A stretch of DNA of 64,000 nucleotides from Phormidesmis sp963789215. Lineage in GTDB: Bacteria > Cyanobacteriota > Cyanobacteriia > Phormidesmidales > Phormidesmidaceae. Made by a program: the position numbers and the translations under genes. Where the stretch lies: NCBI GenBank assembly GCA_963789215.1, contig CAWBJY010000004.1, positions 434,001 through 498,000 of the forward strand, read 5' to 3'. The notes under the pieces are model-generated. The model worked only from the letters and a program-made list of their open reading frames with translations. It was not told the origin of the DNA and searched no databases. Below are positions 49,883 to 58,929 of the stretch, one piece after another (positions within the stretch are counted from its first letter, which is position 1; every line of letters starts with the position of its first letter).

Positions 49883-51250
49883 CTACGGGTCTAGGCGACC
49901 GAGTTGGCTTGGGTTTTGTGGCAGAGCGCTTGGCGACGCGACGGTGGTGCCTGCGCTTTGTCTGCGGGCAACTACCTCTGGCTGCATGGCCTCGACAGCG
50001 CTGACGAACTGGGGATCGGCGCCGGTGCCGCGAATTGCAGGATTGGCATTAAGGCTTCGAATTTGCTGTTCAGTGAGCGTGACGTGAATGTCGGGCGTGA
50101 TACCTCGGGTGCTGATGTCGGTGCCGTCAGGCGTGTAGTAGTGGGCCACCGTAACCGCAAGGCCGGAGCCGTCGGAAAGGCCGTGGAGGCTTTGTACTAG
50201 GGCTTTGCCAAAAGTCGGATTACCCACGATCACGGCGCGGTCGTTATCGCCGAGTGCGCCGGTGACAATCTCGCTAGAGCTAGCCGATTGACCGTTGACT
50301 AAAACAGCTAGGGGTAAATCTGTAATGGCCGTGCGATTGGCGGAGATGTCATCGCTTTTACCGTCGCGATCTACGGTGCGAACGATGCTGCCTCTCGGTA
50401 GCCACATGCGGCTGATGTCGATACTGGCTTGCAGCAGGCCCCCAGGGTTGTTGCGTAGATCTAGAACGAAGGCTTCGGCCCCCTGCTCGGAAAGATCGGC
50501 GATGGCGGCGCTCATTTGCTCGGCGGCGTGAGCGCTAAACTCGTCCAATCGAATGTAGCCAACAGCAGTTTCGTTTTGCTGCTGAAGTTCGGCGGTTACG
50601 GTAGGAACCGAGACCACCGCACGGGTGAGGGTGAGGGTCGCTTCGCTGCTGTCTGCTCGGCGAACGGTGAGTGAGACTTGGCTGCCGCTTTCGCCCCGGA
50701 TGAGCTGCGAGGCAGTTTCGAGGTTAAGATTTCGACTAGAGCGACCGTCGAGCGTCAAAATAACGTCGCCAACGTTTACCCCGGCTGCTTGGGCTGGGGA
50801 ATTTGCCAGGACGCTTGTGACGACGAGCCCTTGGGCTTGTTCTTCGAAGCGAATGCCGACGCCCGAGACTTCTCCAGAAGTTTGCTCGGTGAGAGCAGCA
50901 TATTGAGCTGGGTTAAGAAAGCGAGTGTAGGGATCTTCTAGGCGACGCAGCATTTTGCGCAGTTCGCTGTAGGCAGCATCGCGGGAGGTATATTCGCCAC
51001 TGAGGAGCGTTTGGCGAACGCCTAGCCAATCGACTCGGTTAAAGTCTGCGTCTACATACTCTTTGTAGACTAACTGCCAGGCTTCGTCGAGCACCATTTT
51101 AGGGCTGTCTTGAAAGCTGCCTTGGGGATTAGCGGTGGCAGGCTTTGCAGTGGAGCCGACAAGTCCTGTGGCGATCGCCGGTATAACTAGGGCCGCTGCG
51201 CCCACAGAGTAGTGTTTCAAGAGGCCGATTAAGCGGGCGGTGTTTTTCAT
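49883..51250 (-). CDS. ctpA: Carboxyl-terminal processing protease (S41 family)
   Basis: Periplasmic or lumenal Ser/Lys protease. In cyanobacteria CtpA removes the C-terminal extension of the photosystem II D1 precursor; paralogues CtpB and CtpC have other roles, so the exact member is uncertain. The 455-residue protein has a signal peptide (to about residue 40, ending STAKPATA), a PDZ domain (about 125-210, with GVGIRFEEQAQGLVVTSVLA) and the catalytic core. The nucleophile Ser lies in NGQSASSSEIVTGAL (around 322-326) and the general-base Lys in GNPTFGKALVQS (Lys349). The ATG start is clear. Confidence 0.92.
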   Translation of the reverse strand: MKNTARLIGLLKHYSVGAAALVIPAIATGLVGSTAKPATANPQGSFQDSPKMVLDEAWQLVYKEYVDADFNRVDWLGVRQTLLSGEYTSRDAAYSELRKMLRRLEDPYTRFLNPAQYAALTEQTSGEVSGVGIRFEEQAQGLVVTSVLANSPAQAAGVNVGDVILTLDGRSSRNLNLETASQLIRGESGSQVSLTVRRADSSEATLTLTRAVVSVPTVTAELQQQNETAVGYIRLDEFSAHAAEQMSAAIADLSEQGAEAFVLDLRNNPGGLLQASIDISRMWLPRGSIVRTVDRDGKSDDISANRTAITDLPLAVLVNGQSASSSEIVTGALGDNDRAVIVGNPTFGKALVQSLHGLSDGSGLAVTVAHYYTPDGTDISTRGITPDIHVTLTEQQIRSLNANPAIRGTGADPQFVSAVEAMQPEVVARRQSAGTTVASPSALPQNPSQLGRLDP

Positions 51251-51701
51251 GTAAGACGGGGACGGCGAATAATCAGAGACGTCGGAAAGCTGTTGAGGCT
51301 CTTACGGAAGCTGTAAATAATTAAGCCTGAAAGGAGCGCTTGTGTCTGCATATTACCCATTCAAAAGGTCTTCTAATGAGACGTTTTGATGAATCTATAG
51401 AGCGTAGCAATGAAAGTTTAAGGAGCTGCCGAAGTAACGGGACATTCCTATATAAAGATAAGGTGATGTATTTAAGTTAATCAATTATTTTGAAGTCGTA
51501 AATAGGTATTTGCTGCGGGTCTAGCTGGCTGCAAGTATCCTTTGTGACCGCTAGTAACTTTATAGTAGTTCTCTAAGGTAGTGCTGAAACTGACAAAGGG
51601 ACAGCTTTGCGACTGCTCTACAGTGTATTTCTACGGGCTATGTTTCTACGGGCTATGTCTTCGACAAATTGTGCCCTTGCGAGTTCTTACAGCGTCTATA
51701 T
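51251..51701. other. Divergent intergenic region between ctpA and the creatininase gene
   Basis: About 450 bp with the ctpA promoter (minus) on the left and the creatininase promoter on the right. An exact 15-bp duplication (TTTCTACGGGCTATG, units at 51628 and 51643) ends 44 bp before the creatininase ATG. Several in-frame non-ATG codons upstream could extend that gene, but family similarity starts at ATG 51702. No RNA gene is recognised. Confidence 0.5.
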
Positions 51702-52544
51702 ATGCATAGTTACATTCCTGCCGAACGATTTTTTCCTTATCTTTCTTGGCCACATGTGGCTGCGCTTCCCGATAAAGCCAACACGCTGATTGTTCAACCT
51801 GTGGGTGCGATAGAGCAGCATGGGCCGCATTTACCTCTTATTGTAGATGCGGCTATTTCTACGGCGGTGGTGGGCCAAGCCCTACATTTATTGGACGCGG
51901 CGGTGCCTGCCTATGCGCTGCCGCCTCTGTACTATGGCAAGTCGAATGAGCATGAGGGTTTTCCGGGTACTATTTCGCTGTCGGCCAAGACGCTAAGATC
52001 TGTGCTCATAGAGATGGCACAGAGCCTTTACCGGGCGGGCTTTCGTAAGCTGGTGCTGGTAAATGGACATGGCGGACAGCCTCAGGTGCTAGAGCTAGTA
52101 GCCCGAGATTTGCGCCATCAGTTTGCTGATTTGCTGGTGTTCCCAATGTTTGTGTGGGGAGCGCCGCATGATGTGGAGTCGATTGTGGGGGCAGATGAAT
52201 ATGAGCAGGGCATCCATGCGGGGGACGTGGAGACGAGTGTGATGCTAGCGCTGATGCCGGAGCAGGTGGAGATGGCTATGGCGGTGCGGGAGCTGCCGGT
52301 GCTATTTGCGCCCGATAGCTTGCTAAGTTTGGAGGGGCAGCTGCCTGTATCCTGGACGATGGATGATTTGAGCGAGAGTGGTGCGGTGGGAGATGCGACG
52401 GTGGCTAGCGCTGAGAAAGGATCGCGAATTTTGGCGTCGGTGGCGGCGGGCTGGGCCAGGGTATTTGAGGAGATTTATCGCTTTGAGGGATTTGCGCTGA
52501 GTCAAAAGCGTAGAGAACCTGAAGGTACTGAGCCAGGTCTGTAG
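51702..52544 (+). CDS. Creatininase family protein
   Basis: A 280-residue metal-dependent amidohydrolase of the creatininase family, which includes creatininase, mycofactocin factor MftE and F420/riboflavin-pathway ArfB, so the substrate is open. Metal ligands are visible in VGAIEQHGPHLPLIVD (Glu, His, Asp), LVNGHGGQPQVLELVARDL (His) and GIHAGDVETSVMLAL (His, Glu). PPLYYGKSNEHEGFPGTISL is a typical family segment. I chose ATG 51702. The riboflavin enzyme RibBA is encoded nearby, which makes an ArfB-like role conceivable but untested. Confidence 0.87.
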   Translation: MHSYIPAERFFPYLSWPHVAALPDKANTLIVQPVGAIEQHGPHLPLIVDAAISTAVVGQALHLLDAAVPAYALPPLYYGKSNEHEGFPGTISLSAKTLRSVLIEMAQSLYRAGFRKLVLVNGHGGQPQVLELVARDLRHQFADLLVFPMFVWGAPHDVESIVGADEYEQGIHAGDVETSVMLALMPEQVEMAMAVRELPVLFAPDSLLSLEGQLPVSWTMDDLSESGAVGDATVASAEKGSRILASVAAGWARVFEEIYRFEGFALSQKRREPEGTEPGL

Positions 52545-52684
52545 CAGATTTGTAGTGATAGGCGGACTTAGTGACTCGCTCAGATAGATCTTTGTAAGGC
52601 GCTGCCGGACGTTCTCTAGGCTGAGATGAGGGTTTGTAGATAGCTGGTTTTAACTGTTTAGAAGTAAAGCATTTGGCGGAAAAA

Positions 52685-53494
52685 ATGGAGAATAAGTTAG
52701 AAGATCAAGGGGCTGAGCGTTCGGTAGACCATTCGATGTCTAAAATCTCGGAGGCGTCAACTTCTGCGCCGGAACCGGAGGTGCCAACGAGCGAATCGTC
52801 AGCCGGGCTAAAAACGTTGGCAATTGATATTGGCGGCAGTGGTGTGAAGGCGCTGTTGCTAAATGCGGTTGGCGAACCTTTGGGCGATCGCGCGCGAATT
52901 AAAACGCCTCAGCCTGCAACGGCTACAGCCGTGATGACAGTGATTGAGAAGTTAACGAGCCAGCAGACGGGATTTGACCGGGTGTCGGTTGGCTTTCCAG
53001 GGGTGGTGCGTCAAGGCGTGGTGCTCACGGCAGTGAATTTGCACTCGGATTGGGTCGGCTGCGATTTGGCTAAAGCAATCTCTGCGATGACGGGTAAGCC
53101 GGTGCGGGTTGCTAACGATGCGGATATTCAAGGGATGGGCGCGATCGCTGGTGAGGGTGTAGAGCTAGTTGCCACACTGGGAACGGGATTTGGAGGAGCG
53201 CTGTTTGTGAATGGTCAGCTGGTGCCCAATTTAGAGCTGGGTCATTCGCGTTTTCGTAAGGGCGAGACGTTTGAGGAGCAGCTAGGGCGAGCGGCGCTGA
53301 AGAAAGTGGGCGATCGCGTTTGGAATAATCGGCTGTTGAAGGCGATCGCGCTGCTCTCTCGGGTGTACAACTACGACCGACTGTATTTAGGTGGTGGCGA
53401 AGTGTCGCATATTGAAGTAGATCTCCCGGAAAACGTGACGGTGGTGCCGAATGTGCTGGGTCTTATTGGTGGGATTAAGCTCTGGGAGCGGTAG
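52685..53494 (+). CDS. ppgK: Polyphosphate glucokinase (ROK family)
   Basis: Phosphorylates glucose, probably with polyphosphate and perhaps ATP as donor. The ROK fold starts LAIDIGGSGVKALLLN (phosphate 1), with SVGFPGVVRQG, RVANDADIQGMGAIAGEG (the catalytic Asp) and ATLGTGFGGALFVNG. The segment ELGHSRFRKGETFEEQLGR, seen in PpgK rather than in other ROK kinases, supports the polyphosphate assignment. The N-terminal 45 residues are disordered. The start is ATG 52685 after GGCGGA, or TTG 52673. It is convergent with the formyl-THF cyclo-ligase gene. Confidence 0.87.
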   Translation: MENKLEDQGAERSVDHSMSKISEASTSAPEPEVPTSESSAGLKTLAIDIGGSGVKALLLNAVGEPLGDRARIKTPQPATATAVMTVIEKLTSQQTGFDRVSVGFPGVVRQGVVLTAVNLHSDWVGCDLAKAISAMTGKPVRVANDADIQGMGAIAGEGVELVATLGTGFGGALFVNGQLVPNLELGHSRFRKGETFEEQLGRAALKKVGDRVWNNRLLKAIALLSRVYNYDRLYLGGGEVSHIEVDLPENVTVVPNVLGLIGGIKLWER

Positions 53495-53517
53495 TCGCGA
53501 TGGGGCTTTTTCTCGAT

Positions 53518-53551
53518 AGATGGCTCAGTTCTTTAGATAGCTCAGTTCTTT
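53518..53551. repeat. 17-bp tandem duplication over the formyl-THF cyclo-ligase stop codon
   Basis: On the minus strand, AAAGAACTGAGCTATCT and AAAGAACTGAGCCATCT are adjacent. The TGA of the first is the stop codon of the gene and the second carries another TGA. The units differ at one base. Confidence 0.9.
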
Positions 53552-54138
53552 GAACTGTTGGACAAAAATAAACCGCTTTCGGTGCAGATGCCGCTAAGGG
53601 GAATATCCCAGTCTGCTTTTGGAATTTGGGGCAGGCGAGCGTATTCGAAGACGATGCCAATGGCGGTTTTGTTGGCCCAGGTGGGATCGGCTAACATGCG
53701 GTCGTAGAAGCCGCCGCCATAGCCTAGCCGGTGGCCGCTGATGTCGCAGGCTAGACAAGGAATGAGAATGAGATCGGTTTTGTAAGGTTCTACGGCGGGC
53801 GAGGCGGGATCGGGTTCGGTGATGCCGTAGGTGCCGGTGTGAAAGCTCCAGGGCGAGGACGGAAACCAGCGGTGCCACTTGAGGGCTTTGCCTTCGCAGC
53901 GGGGAAATCCCCAAACTCGGCGCTGCTGGAAGAGCGGACTGAGATCGGGTTCGCCGCGAAAACTGTGATAGGCCAGCGTGAGGCGCGACTGGGCGAAGGG
54001 CTGCCAATTTTGTAAGTGCTGGCAGATACTGTCTGATTTTGCCTGACGGATGCGGGCAGGAATGGCCTGCCTGGCTTTGAGAAGTTTGCGGCGCAGGGCT
54101 TCTTTTTGTTCTTGGAGACTAGATGGGGGCGAGGTCAT
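53542..54138 (-). CDS. 5-formyltetrahydrofolate cyclo-ligase
   Basis: Converts 5-formyl-THF to 5,10-methenyl-THF using ATP, returning folate to one-carbon metabolism. The 198-residue protein has the family segments KEALRRKLLKARQAIP, then LAYHSFRGEPDLSPLF and the ATP-binding DLILIPCLACDISGHRLGYG, followed by GGFYDRML. I chose ATG 54138, with GTG 54153 five codons upstream as the alternative. It follows panC-cmk with a gap of about 30 bp on the same strand, so the two are probably one transcript. Confidence 0.93.
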   Translation of the reverse strand: MTSPPSSLQEQKEALRRKLLKARQAIPARIRQAKSDSICQHLQNWQPFAQSRLTLAYHSFRGEPDLSPLFQQRRVWGFPRCEGKALKWHRWFPSSPWSFHTGTYGITEPDPASPAVEPYKTDLILIPCLACDISGHRLGYGGGFYDRMLADPTWANKTAIGIVFEYARLPQIPKADWDIPLSGICTESGLFLSNSSKN

Positions 54139-54168
54139 GCTGTCGGGGCGCACAGAAATGGGGATAGG

Positions 54169-55803
54169 CTAGCGGGCGATCTGGTGGTAGAGGGTGGAAA
54201 TTTTGTCGATGACTTGGCTAGCTGTGAGATGGTCGGTGTTGATTTCGATGGCGTCGGGGGCTTTTTGCAGAGGGGAGACGGCTCTTGTGCTGTCTTTGCG
54301 ATCGCGCTCTGAGATGGATTTAGCGAGCTCGTCTAACGTAGGCAAATCGGCCGTAGGCAAGTCAGTTTCTAAGCCTTGATCTGCGGCTTCTAGATCGCGA
54401 TAGCGGCGGGCGGCTCTTTCCTGGACTGAGGCGGTGAGGTAGATTTTAAGCTCTGCGTTGGGAAAAACATGGGTGCCGATGTCTCGACCGTCGGCTACAA
54501 CGCCGCCTGATGCTGCGCCATAGGCTTGCTGCTGAGCGACTAAATGCTCTCGAACGGCAGCTTGCGCGGCGACAGTAGATACTTGCTGGGTAACGGTTTC
54601 TGTTCGAATAGCCTGGGTGACATTCTGCCCGTTGACCTGCACGGTTGGGGGTAGCGGCGTATCGCCGATCGGGTTGGCAATGAGCTTAATATCGCAGTCT
54701 GCAAGCTGCTGCTCTACTTGGACGGCGTCTGTAGGATCGATTCCCTGCTCTAAAACAAACCAGGTGAGGGCGCGATACATAGCTCCCGTGTCTAGATAGA
54801 GGAGTCCTAGATTGTGTGCAACCTGGCGGGCGACGGTGGATTTTCCGGCCCCAGCAGGGCCATCGATTGCGATGATGGGCCAGCGCGTTGTTGATGTTGG
54901 TTCGGAACTGGTCGTGGAGGCTTTCAGCACAACGTTGTCGATGAGCCGGGTTTGGGTTTTGTCGGCGGTTTCTGAGTTGGTGATGTTTGCGGCGATCGCC
55001 ATCATTCCTTGCTGGTTTACGGTTTGCAAAGGTTTTAGTGTATCAGGATGAACTAATGCTAGATAGTCTACTGTGACGGCGGGCTCTGCGCTGAGAACAT
55101 CCGCGGCGGTTTGGAGTAGAGCTGTAGCCGACCGTTCTCCTTGAGCGAAGGCGGCTTGAGCGGCTTGCAGACTGCGGGAGAGAACGGCTGCTTTTTGGCG
55201 CGACTGCTTGGATAAGTAGCGATTGCGAGAGCTAAGGGCAAGGCCGTCGGCTTCGCGGACGATGGGACAGACGATGATTTGTCCGGGCAGGTGCAGATCT
55301 TTGACAATGCGTTTGAGAATGGCCGCTTGCTGAGCGTCTTTTTGGCCGAAGAAGGCGTGGGTGGGGCGGACGGTGTTGAGAAGCTTGGTGACGACGGTGG
55401 CGACGCCCTGAAAGTGGGTGGGACGCGATCGCCCACAAAGCACATCCGTCATACTCTTGGGCGGCAAGACCTGGGTGAACGCAGATGGGTCTGGTTTGGC
55501 TGTGCCATAGAGTTCTACGGCAGATGGCATAAAGAGCGCATCGACGTTTGCTTTTTGGCAGAGATCTTGATCTGCCTGCTGCGGCCTGGGATATTGATCG
55601 AAATCTTCGTGGGGGGCGAACTGAAGTGGATTGACGAAGATGCTGACAACGACGGTGCTAGTGGTTTGGCGAGCTTGGGTAATGAGGCTGAGATGCCCTG
55701 CGTGAAGTGCACCCATCGTAGGCACTAACCCAATGGTTTCATCAGCCTTCGAACGCTGACGCAGATAATGCTGCAGCTCAACAGCGGTATTGAATAGCTG
55801 CAC
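54169..55803 (-). CDS. panC/cmk: Bifunctional pantoate--beta-alanine ligase / cytidylate kinase (PanC-Cmk fusion)
   Basis: Fuses the last step of pantothenate synthesis with phosphorylation of CMP/dCMP, an arrangement characteristic of cyanobacteria. The PanC half (about 1-270) shows GLVPTMGALHAGHLSLI, PLQFAPHEDFDQYPR and FFGQKDAQQAAILKRIV. After a linker, the Cmk half (about 310-544) opens with the P-loop IAIDGPAGAGKSTVARQVA, then LYLDTGAMYRALTWFVLE and VVADGRDIGTHVFPNAELKI. The linker of about 35 residues is Thr/Ser-rich. The start is GTG 55803. Coenzyme A and nucleotide supply are thereby coupled in one polypeptide. Confidence 0.96.
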   Translation of the reverse strand: MQLFNTAVELQHYLRQRSKADETIGLVPTMGALHAGHLSLITQARQTTSTVVVSIFVNPLQFAPHEDFDQYPRPQQADQDLCQKANVDALFMPSAVELYGTAKPDPSAFTQVLPPKSMTDVLCGRSRPTHFQGVATVVTKLLNTVRPTHAFFGQKDAQQAAILKRIVKDLHLPGQIIVCPIVREADGLALSSRNRYLSKQSRQKAAVLSRSLQAAQAAFAQGERSATALLQTAADVLSAEPAVTVDYLALVHPDTLKPLQTVNQQGMMAIAANITNSETADKTQTRLIDNVVLKASTTSSEPTSTTRWPIIAIDGPAGAGKSTVARQVAHNLGLLYLDTGAMYRALTWFVLEQGIDPTDAVQVEQQLADCDIKLIANPIGDTPLPPTVQVNGQNVTQAIRTETVTQQVSTVAAQAAVREHLVAQQQAYGAASGGVVADGRDIGTHVFPNAELKIYLTASVQERAARRYRDLEAADQGLETDLPTADLPTLDELAKSISERDRKDSTRAVSPLQKAPDAIEINTDHLTASQVIDKISTLYHQIAR

Positions 55804-55983
55804 GAAGTTCTCCGGTTGTCTCTGTATTTCTAGATTTCTAGCCTAAATTAAAAGCTGGTTCGTTTGTTGACAAGGCGAGGACGTAACGCTGGGGGTAAGA
55901 CTCCTCACCCCTGTTCTAAGTAAAGGCTATATAAATGTACAAAAGCACAGACCCTATAGCCAGTTATAGAAAAGCCAGTCATA

Positions 55984-56009
55984 GAAAAGGCCCTCCGTTT
56001 GGAGAGCCC
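55984..56009 (-). terminator. Intrinsic terminator of rlpA
   Basis: On the minus strand GGGCTCTCC and GGAGGGCC pair with one wobble around AAAC, followed by TTTTCTAT. It lies about 60 bp past the rlpA stop codon. Confidence 0.7.
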
Positions 56010-56069
56010 GGTTTGATTTCTAAACTTAGTTGTCTGAGGAGTTAGTCCAAATTATCTAGTACAAAAGAT

Positions 56070-57140
56070 CTAGTACAAGACGTCTAGCTGAACGGTGCCC
56101 ACGCCTGAGCTGACTAAGCCGATTTGCTCGGCAGCGCCTGCTGAAAGATCGATGATGCGATCGCCTGCGTAGGGACCTCGGTCGTTGATGCGGACGGTGA
56201 CTTGCTGACCGGTGTACAAGTTGGTGACCAAGACGCGAGTGCCAAAAGGCAGTGTGCGATGGGCAGCCGTAAGCGCGTACTGGTTGAAGACCTCGCCGCT
56301 AGCGCTGAGTCTGCCGTTAAAGCCAGGGCCGTACCAGGAAGCGCCGCCTACGGTGGTAGAGGCGATCGCTAATTTTTGCACTGGAGCCGCCTCAACGACA
56401 GGTTCAGGCTCAGGCTCGGGCATTCCTTCAATTTCTGAAATTGGCTCTGCGCCGCCTAGGAGGCGTCTTAGCCGATTGGTGACTTGAATGGCATCTGTGG
56501 CTGAATCGTGAGTCGTGTCGGCTAAAATAGTCCGACTATCCAGCGCGATTAGGTCTTCTTCGCCTAGCGTGACGGTGAAGCCTTCGGTTTCTTCAGTCCA
56601 GCGAACCGAGATAGCTTCACCCTCATTGGCTTCGCGTTCGAGTTGCTCGCCTAAAGCCGTGGCTCGAAGGACGGGATCGCTTTGGGCATCGGCGCTGAGG
56701 ATGTCGCCTGCGGGAGCGGGCTGGGTCCCTAGTGAGATAGCGGCGTCGCTAGCAGCTAAGGCTACCCCATCGTTGGCGTTAGAGAGTCTATCAACTTCGG
56801 TGCCGAGGAAGGTCAAGACGGGAATGTCTTTGACGTAGAGGGTGGCAGCTTGTCTGCCGTCGATGGCGTGAGGCAAAACGAGAATATCTTCGTTTTGTTC
56901 GGCGCTAAGACTTTGAGTCGTTGACGTATTTTCTGAGCCGTTGGCGGCTAGCGCGTCGATAAGTTGCGTGGGCTTTGCGTTGGAAGCAGCGTCGGCAATG
57001 GGCGCTTCTTCTTTTTTAGCTTCAACAGAGTCAATAGAACTAGCCCCGGTAAGGGTGATGCCAGCGCCAGACAGCAGAAGGGCTGCTGCAAGGCTACTCG
57101 CGAACTTGGATTTGTTGGAACCATTAAAAAGCACAAACAT
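56070..57140 (-). CDS. rlpA: RlpA-like septal/peptidoglycan-associated protein
   Basis: RlpA-type proteins have a double-psi beta-barrel; some cleave denuded glycan strands, others only bind. The 356-residue protein begins with a probable signal peptide (ASSLAAALLLSGAGITLTGAS). A 200-residue region of unknown fold follows, with ATLYVKDIPVLTFLGTEVDR. The C-terminal RlpA domain (about 265-356) carries the family blocks ASWYGPGFNGRLSASGEVFN, LTAAHRTLPFGTRVLVTNL and VRINDRGPYAGDRIIDLS. The catalytic Asp and His positions look intact. The ATG start is clear, and a terminator follows. Confidence 0.9.
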   Translation of the reverse strand: MFVLFNGSNKSKFASSLAAALLLSGAGITLTGASSIDSVEAKKEEAPIADAASNAKPTQLIDALAANGSENTSTTQSLSAEQNEDILVLPHAIDGRQAATLYVKDIPVLTFLGTEVDRLSNANDGVALAASDAAISLGTQPAPAGDILSADAQSDPVLRATALGEQLEREANEGEAISVRWTEETEGFTVTLGEEDLIALDSRTILADTTHDSATDAIQVTNRLRRLLGGAEPISEIEGMPEPEPEPVVEAAPVQKLAIASTTVGGASWYGPGFNGRLSASGEVFNQYALTAAHRTLPFGTRVLVTNLYTGQQVTVRINDRGPYAGDRIIDLSAGAAEQIGLVSSGVGTVQLDVLY

Positions 57141-57737
57141 AACAGGGCTGCTTTTATAGCGACTCAGACCAGGCGTTTGGACAACTGGCTATTTGAACTG
57201 AGTGCTATTTGAGCAGCGCTTCAAACCTCAATAGCGATTACATGAACGAACACCGCTAATTTACACGAACAAATTTGGGCGAAGCTCAGGGTATTTTCGG
57301 GCGGCGCTGCGGATCTGTTCTTCACGAACGCTTCATGAAAATCGTGAAATGACGAAATGTAAAGGGCTTGCCGGTTAATCGACCGTCACATTAGTAGCCT
57401 ATGTTACTTATGCATTCTTAAATCTTTGTTTCGGATAACTAATCAATCAGATCTGTTTTTAACGGTGCATAGCTGCATAGTCCACAAAAAACTATGCAAT
57501 TTTATGCATCTAATTAAGAATAATTCGCCTTCAGGAAGCGTCTGTTTCTGACTAAAGGCAGTTCTAATTTCTCAAATAATTTTAATTTGAACGCAATATC
57601 TACTCCCAATGGAGGATGTGCGGGTGAAATAATAGATAGTTCAGATATTGGAATTAGTTTTTTGAATCAACTTTAATTTTTGTCACGGCCTCACTATTTG
57701 GGAGGATAGGCAGGCTGACAACTTTTGGAGCCGGGTT
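57141..57737. other. Long divergent intergenic region between rlpA and purM
   Basis: At 597 bp this is the longest gene-free stretch of the window. It should contain the rlpA and purM promoters. I looked for a ydaO-type c-di-AMP riboswitch on the rlpA side, a common place for one, and found no convincing match. An AT-rich centre (57400-57560) has several short A/T runs. No reading frame of note is present. Confidence 0.45.
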
Positions 57738-58802
57738 ATGGATTATCGGGAAGCTGGGGTAGATGTTGAGGCGGGCCGGGCGTTTGTCGATAAGATTCGC
57801 GGCATGGTGAACGGGACGCGTCGCCCAGAGGTATTGGGTGGCTTGGGTGGTTTTGGTGGCTGCTTTGAGCTGCCGAGCGGGTATCAACGTCCGGTTTTGG
57901 TCTCGGGAACCGACGGGGTGGGGACAAAGCTGAAGCTGGCTCAGGCGTTGGATCGTCACGATACGGTGGGGATTGATTTGGTGGCGATGTGCGTGAATGA
58001 TGTGCTGACGATTGGCGCGGAGCCGCTGTTCTTTTTAGATTATTTGGCGACGGGGAAGCTGGCACCGGAGCAGTTGGCGCAGGTGGTTGAGGGGGTGGCA
58101 AGTGGCTGTAAGACCTCGGGCTGCTCGCTTTTGGGGGGCGAGACGGCGGAGATGCCAGGATTCTACGGGCCGGGAGAGTACGACTTGGCCGGTTTTTGCG
58201 TGGGGATTGTGGAGAAAGCGCAGATGCTAGATGGCTCGAAGGTGCGGGTGGGCGATCGCATTATCGGACTGGCGAGTAGCGGCGTGCACAGCAATGGCTT
58301 TAGCCTCGTGCGCAAGATTATGGCGGATGCGAAGCGGGAGGCAAAAGAAGCCGGACGGGCCGCTGGCTATAGTTGGGCGGAAAAGCCGCCTGGTTTAGAC
58401 GGTCAGTCTTTGGGCGAAGTGCTGCTAACGCCGACCCAGCTGTACGTGAAGCCGGTGCTGGCGGCGTTGAAGTCCGATTTGGAGATTCGTGGGATGGCGC
58501 ATGTGACGGGCGGCGGACTGCCTGAGAATTTGCCGCGCTGTTTGGCTGAAGGGCAGGCAATTCGGCTGAATGCGCAGAGCTGGCCAGTGCTGCCGGTGTT
58601 TGAATGGTTGCGCTCGGCGGGGGAAGTGGCGCTGCCGGATATGTTCAATACCTTTAATATGGGTATTGGCTTCGCGGTAATGGTGCCTGCTGATCAGGTT
58701 GAAGCTGGGCGATCGCTTTTTGAACAGGAAGGCATTGCCGCTTATGAGATTGGTGAAGTGGTGGCCGGGAACGGCGAACTGTGGGGCCTCCCGACTGAGT
58801 GA
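57738..58802 (+). CDS. purM: Phosphoribosylformylglycinamidine cyclo-ligase (AIR synthetase)
   Basis: Closes the imidazole ring in purine synthesis, turning FGAM into AIR with ATP. The 354-residue protein has the family blocks YREAGVDVEAGRAFVDKI, VLVSGTDGVGTKLKLAQALD and VAMCVNDVLTIGAEPLFFLD. It continues with LLGGETAEMPGFYGPGEYDL, the ATP-linked GLASSGVHSNGFSLVRKI and HVTGGGLPENLPRCLAEG. The ATG start is clear. It is not in a pur operon here. A 15-bp duplication follows its stop. Confidence 0.97.
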   Translation: MDYREAGVDVEAGRAFVDKIRGMVNGTRRPEVLGGLGGFGGCFELPSGYQRPVLVSGTDGVGTKLKLAQALDRHDTVGIDLVAMCVNDVLTIGAEPLFFLDYLATGKLAPEQLAQVVEGVASGCKTSGCSLLGGETAEMPGFYGPGEYDLAGFCVGIVEKAQMLDGSKVRVGDRIIGLASSGVHSNGFSLVRKIMADAKREAKEAGRAAGYSWAEKPPGLDGQSLGEVLLTPTQLYVKPVLAALKSDLEIRGMAHVTGGGLPENLPRCLAEGQAIRLNAQSWPVLPVFEWLRSAGEVALPDMFNTFNMGIGFAVMVPADQVEAGRSLFEQEGIAAYEIGEVVAGNGELWGLPTE

Positions 58803-58846
58803 CTAAGATAGAAGCAACTGAGCGAAAAGTGACTGAGTGAAAAGAT
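58794..58846. repeat. 15-bp tandem repeat downstream of and over the purM stop codon
   Basis: ACTGAGCGAAAAGTG (58817-58831) and ACTGAGTGAAAAGAT (58832-58846) are tandem units. A degenerate copy, ACTGAGTGACTAAGAT, starts at 58794 and contains the purM stop TGA at 58800-58802. Confidence 0.7.
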
Positions 58847-58929
58847 AGGGGAGCCGTTAAGCGGGCGTGTGCTTTTTTAGCGGCTGAGTAATCTGGAAAA
58901 AACGTCTATATATATAAGAGGGTTTTACA

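Noticed and set aside
57141..57400. Possible ydaO/c-di-AMP riboswitch upstream of rlpA
   Set aside because: The location is classic for it, but the conserved blocks could not be found on the minus strand.
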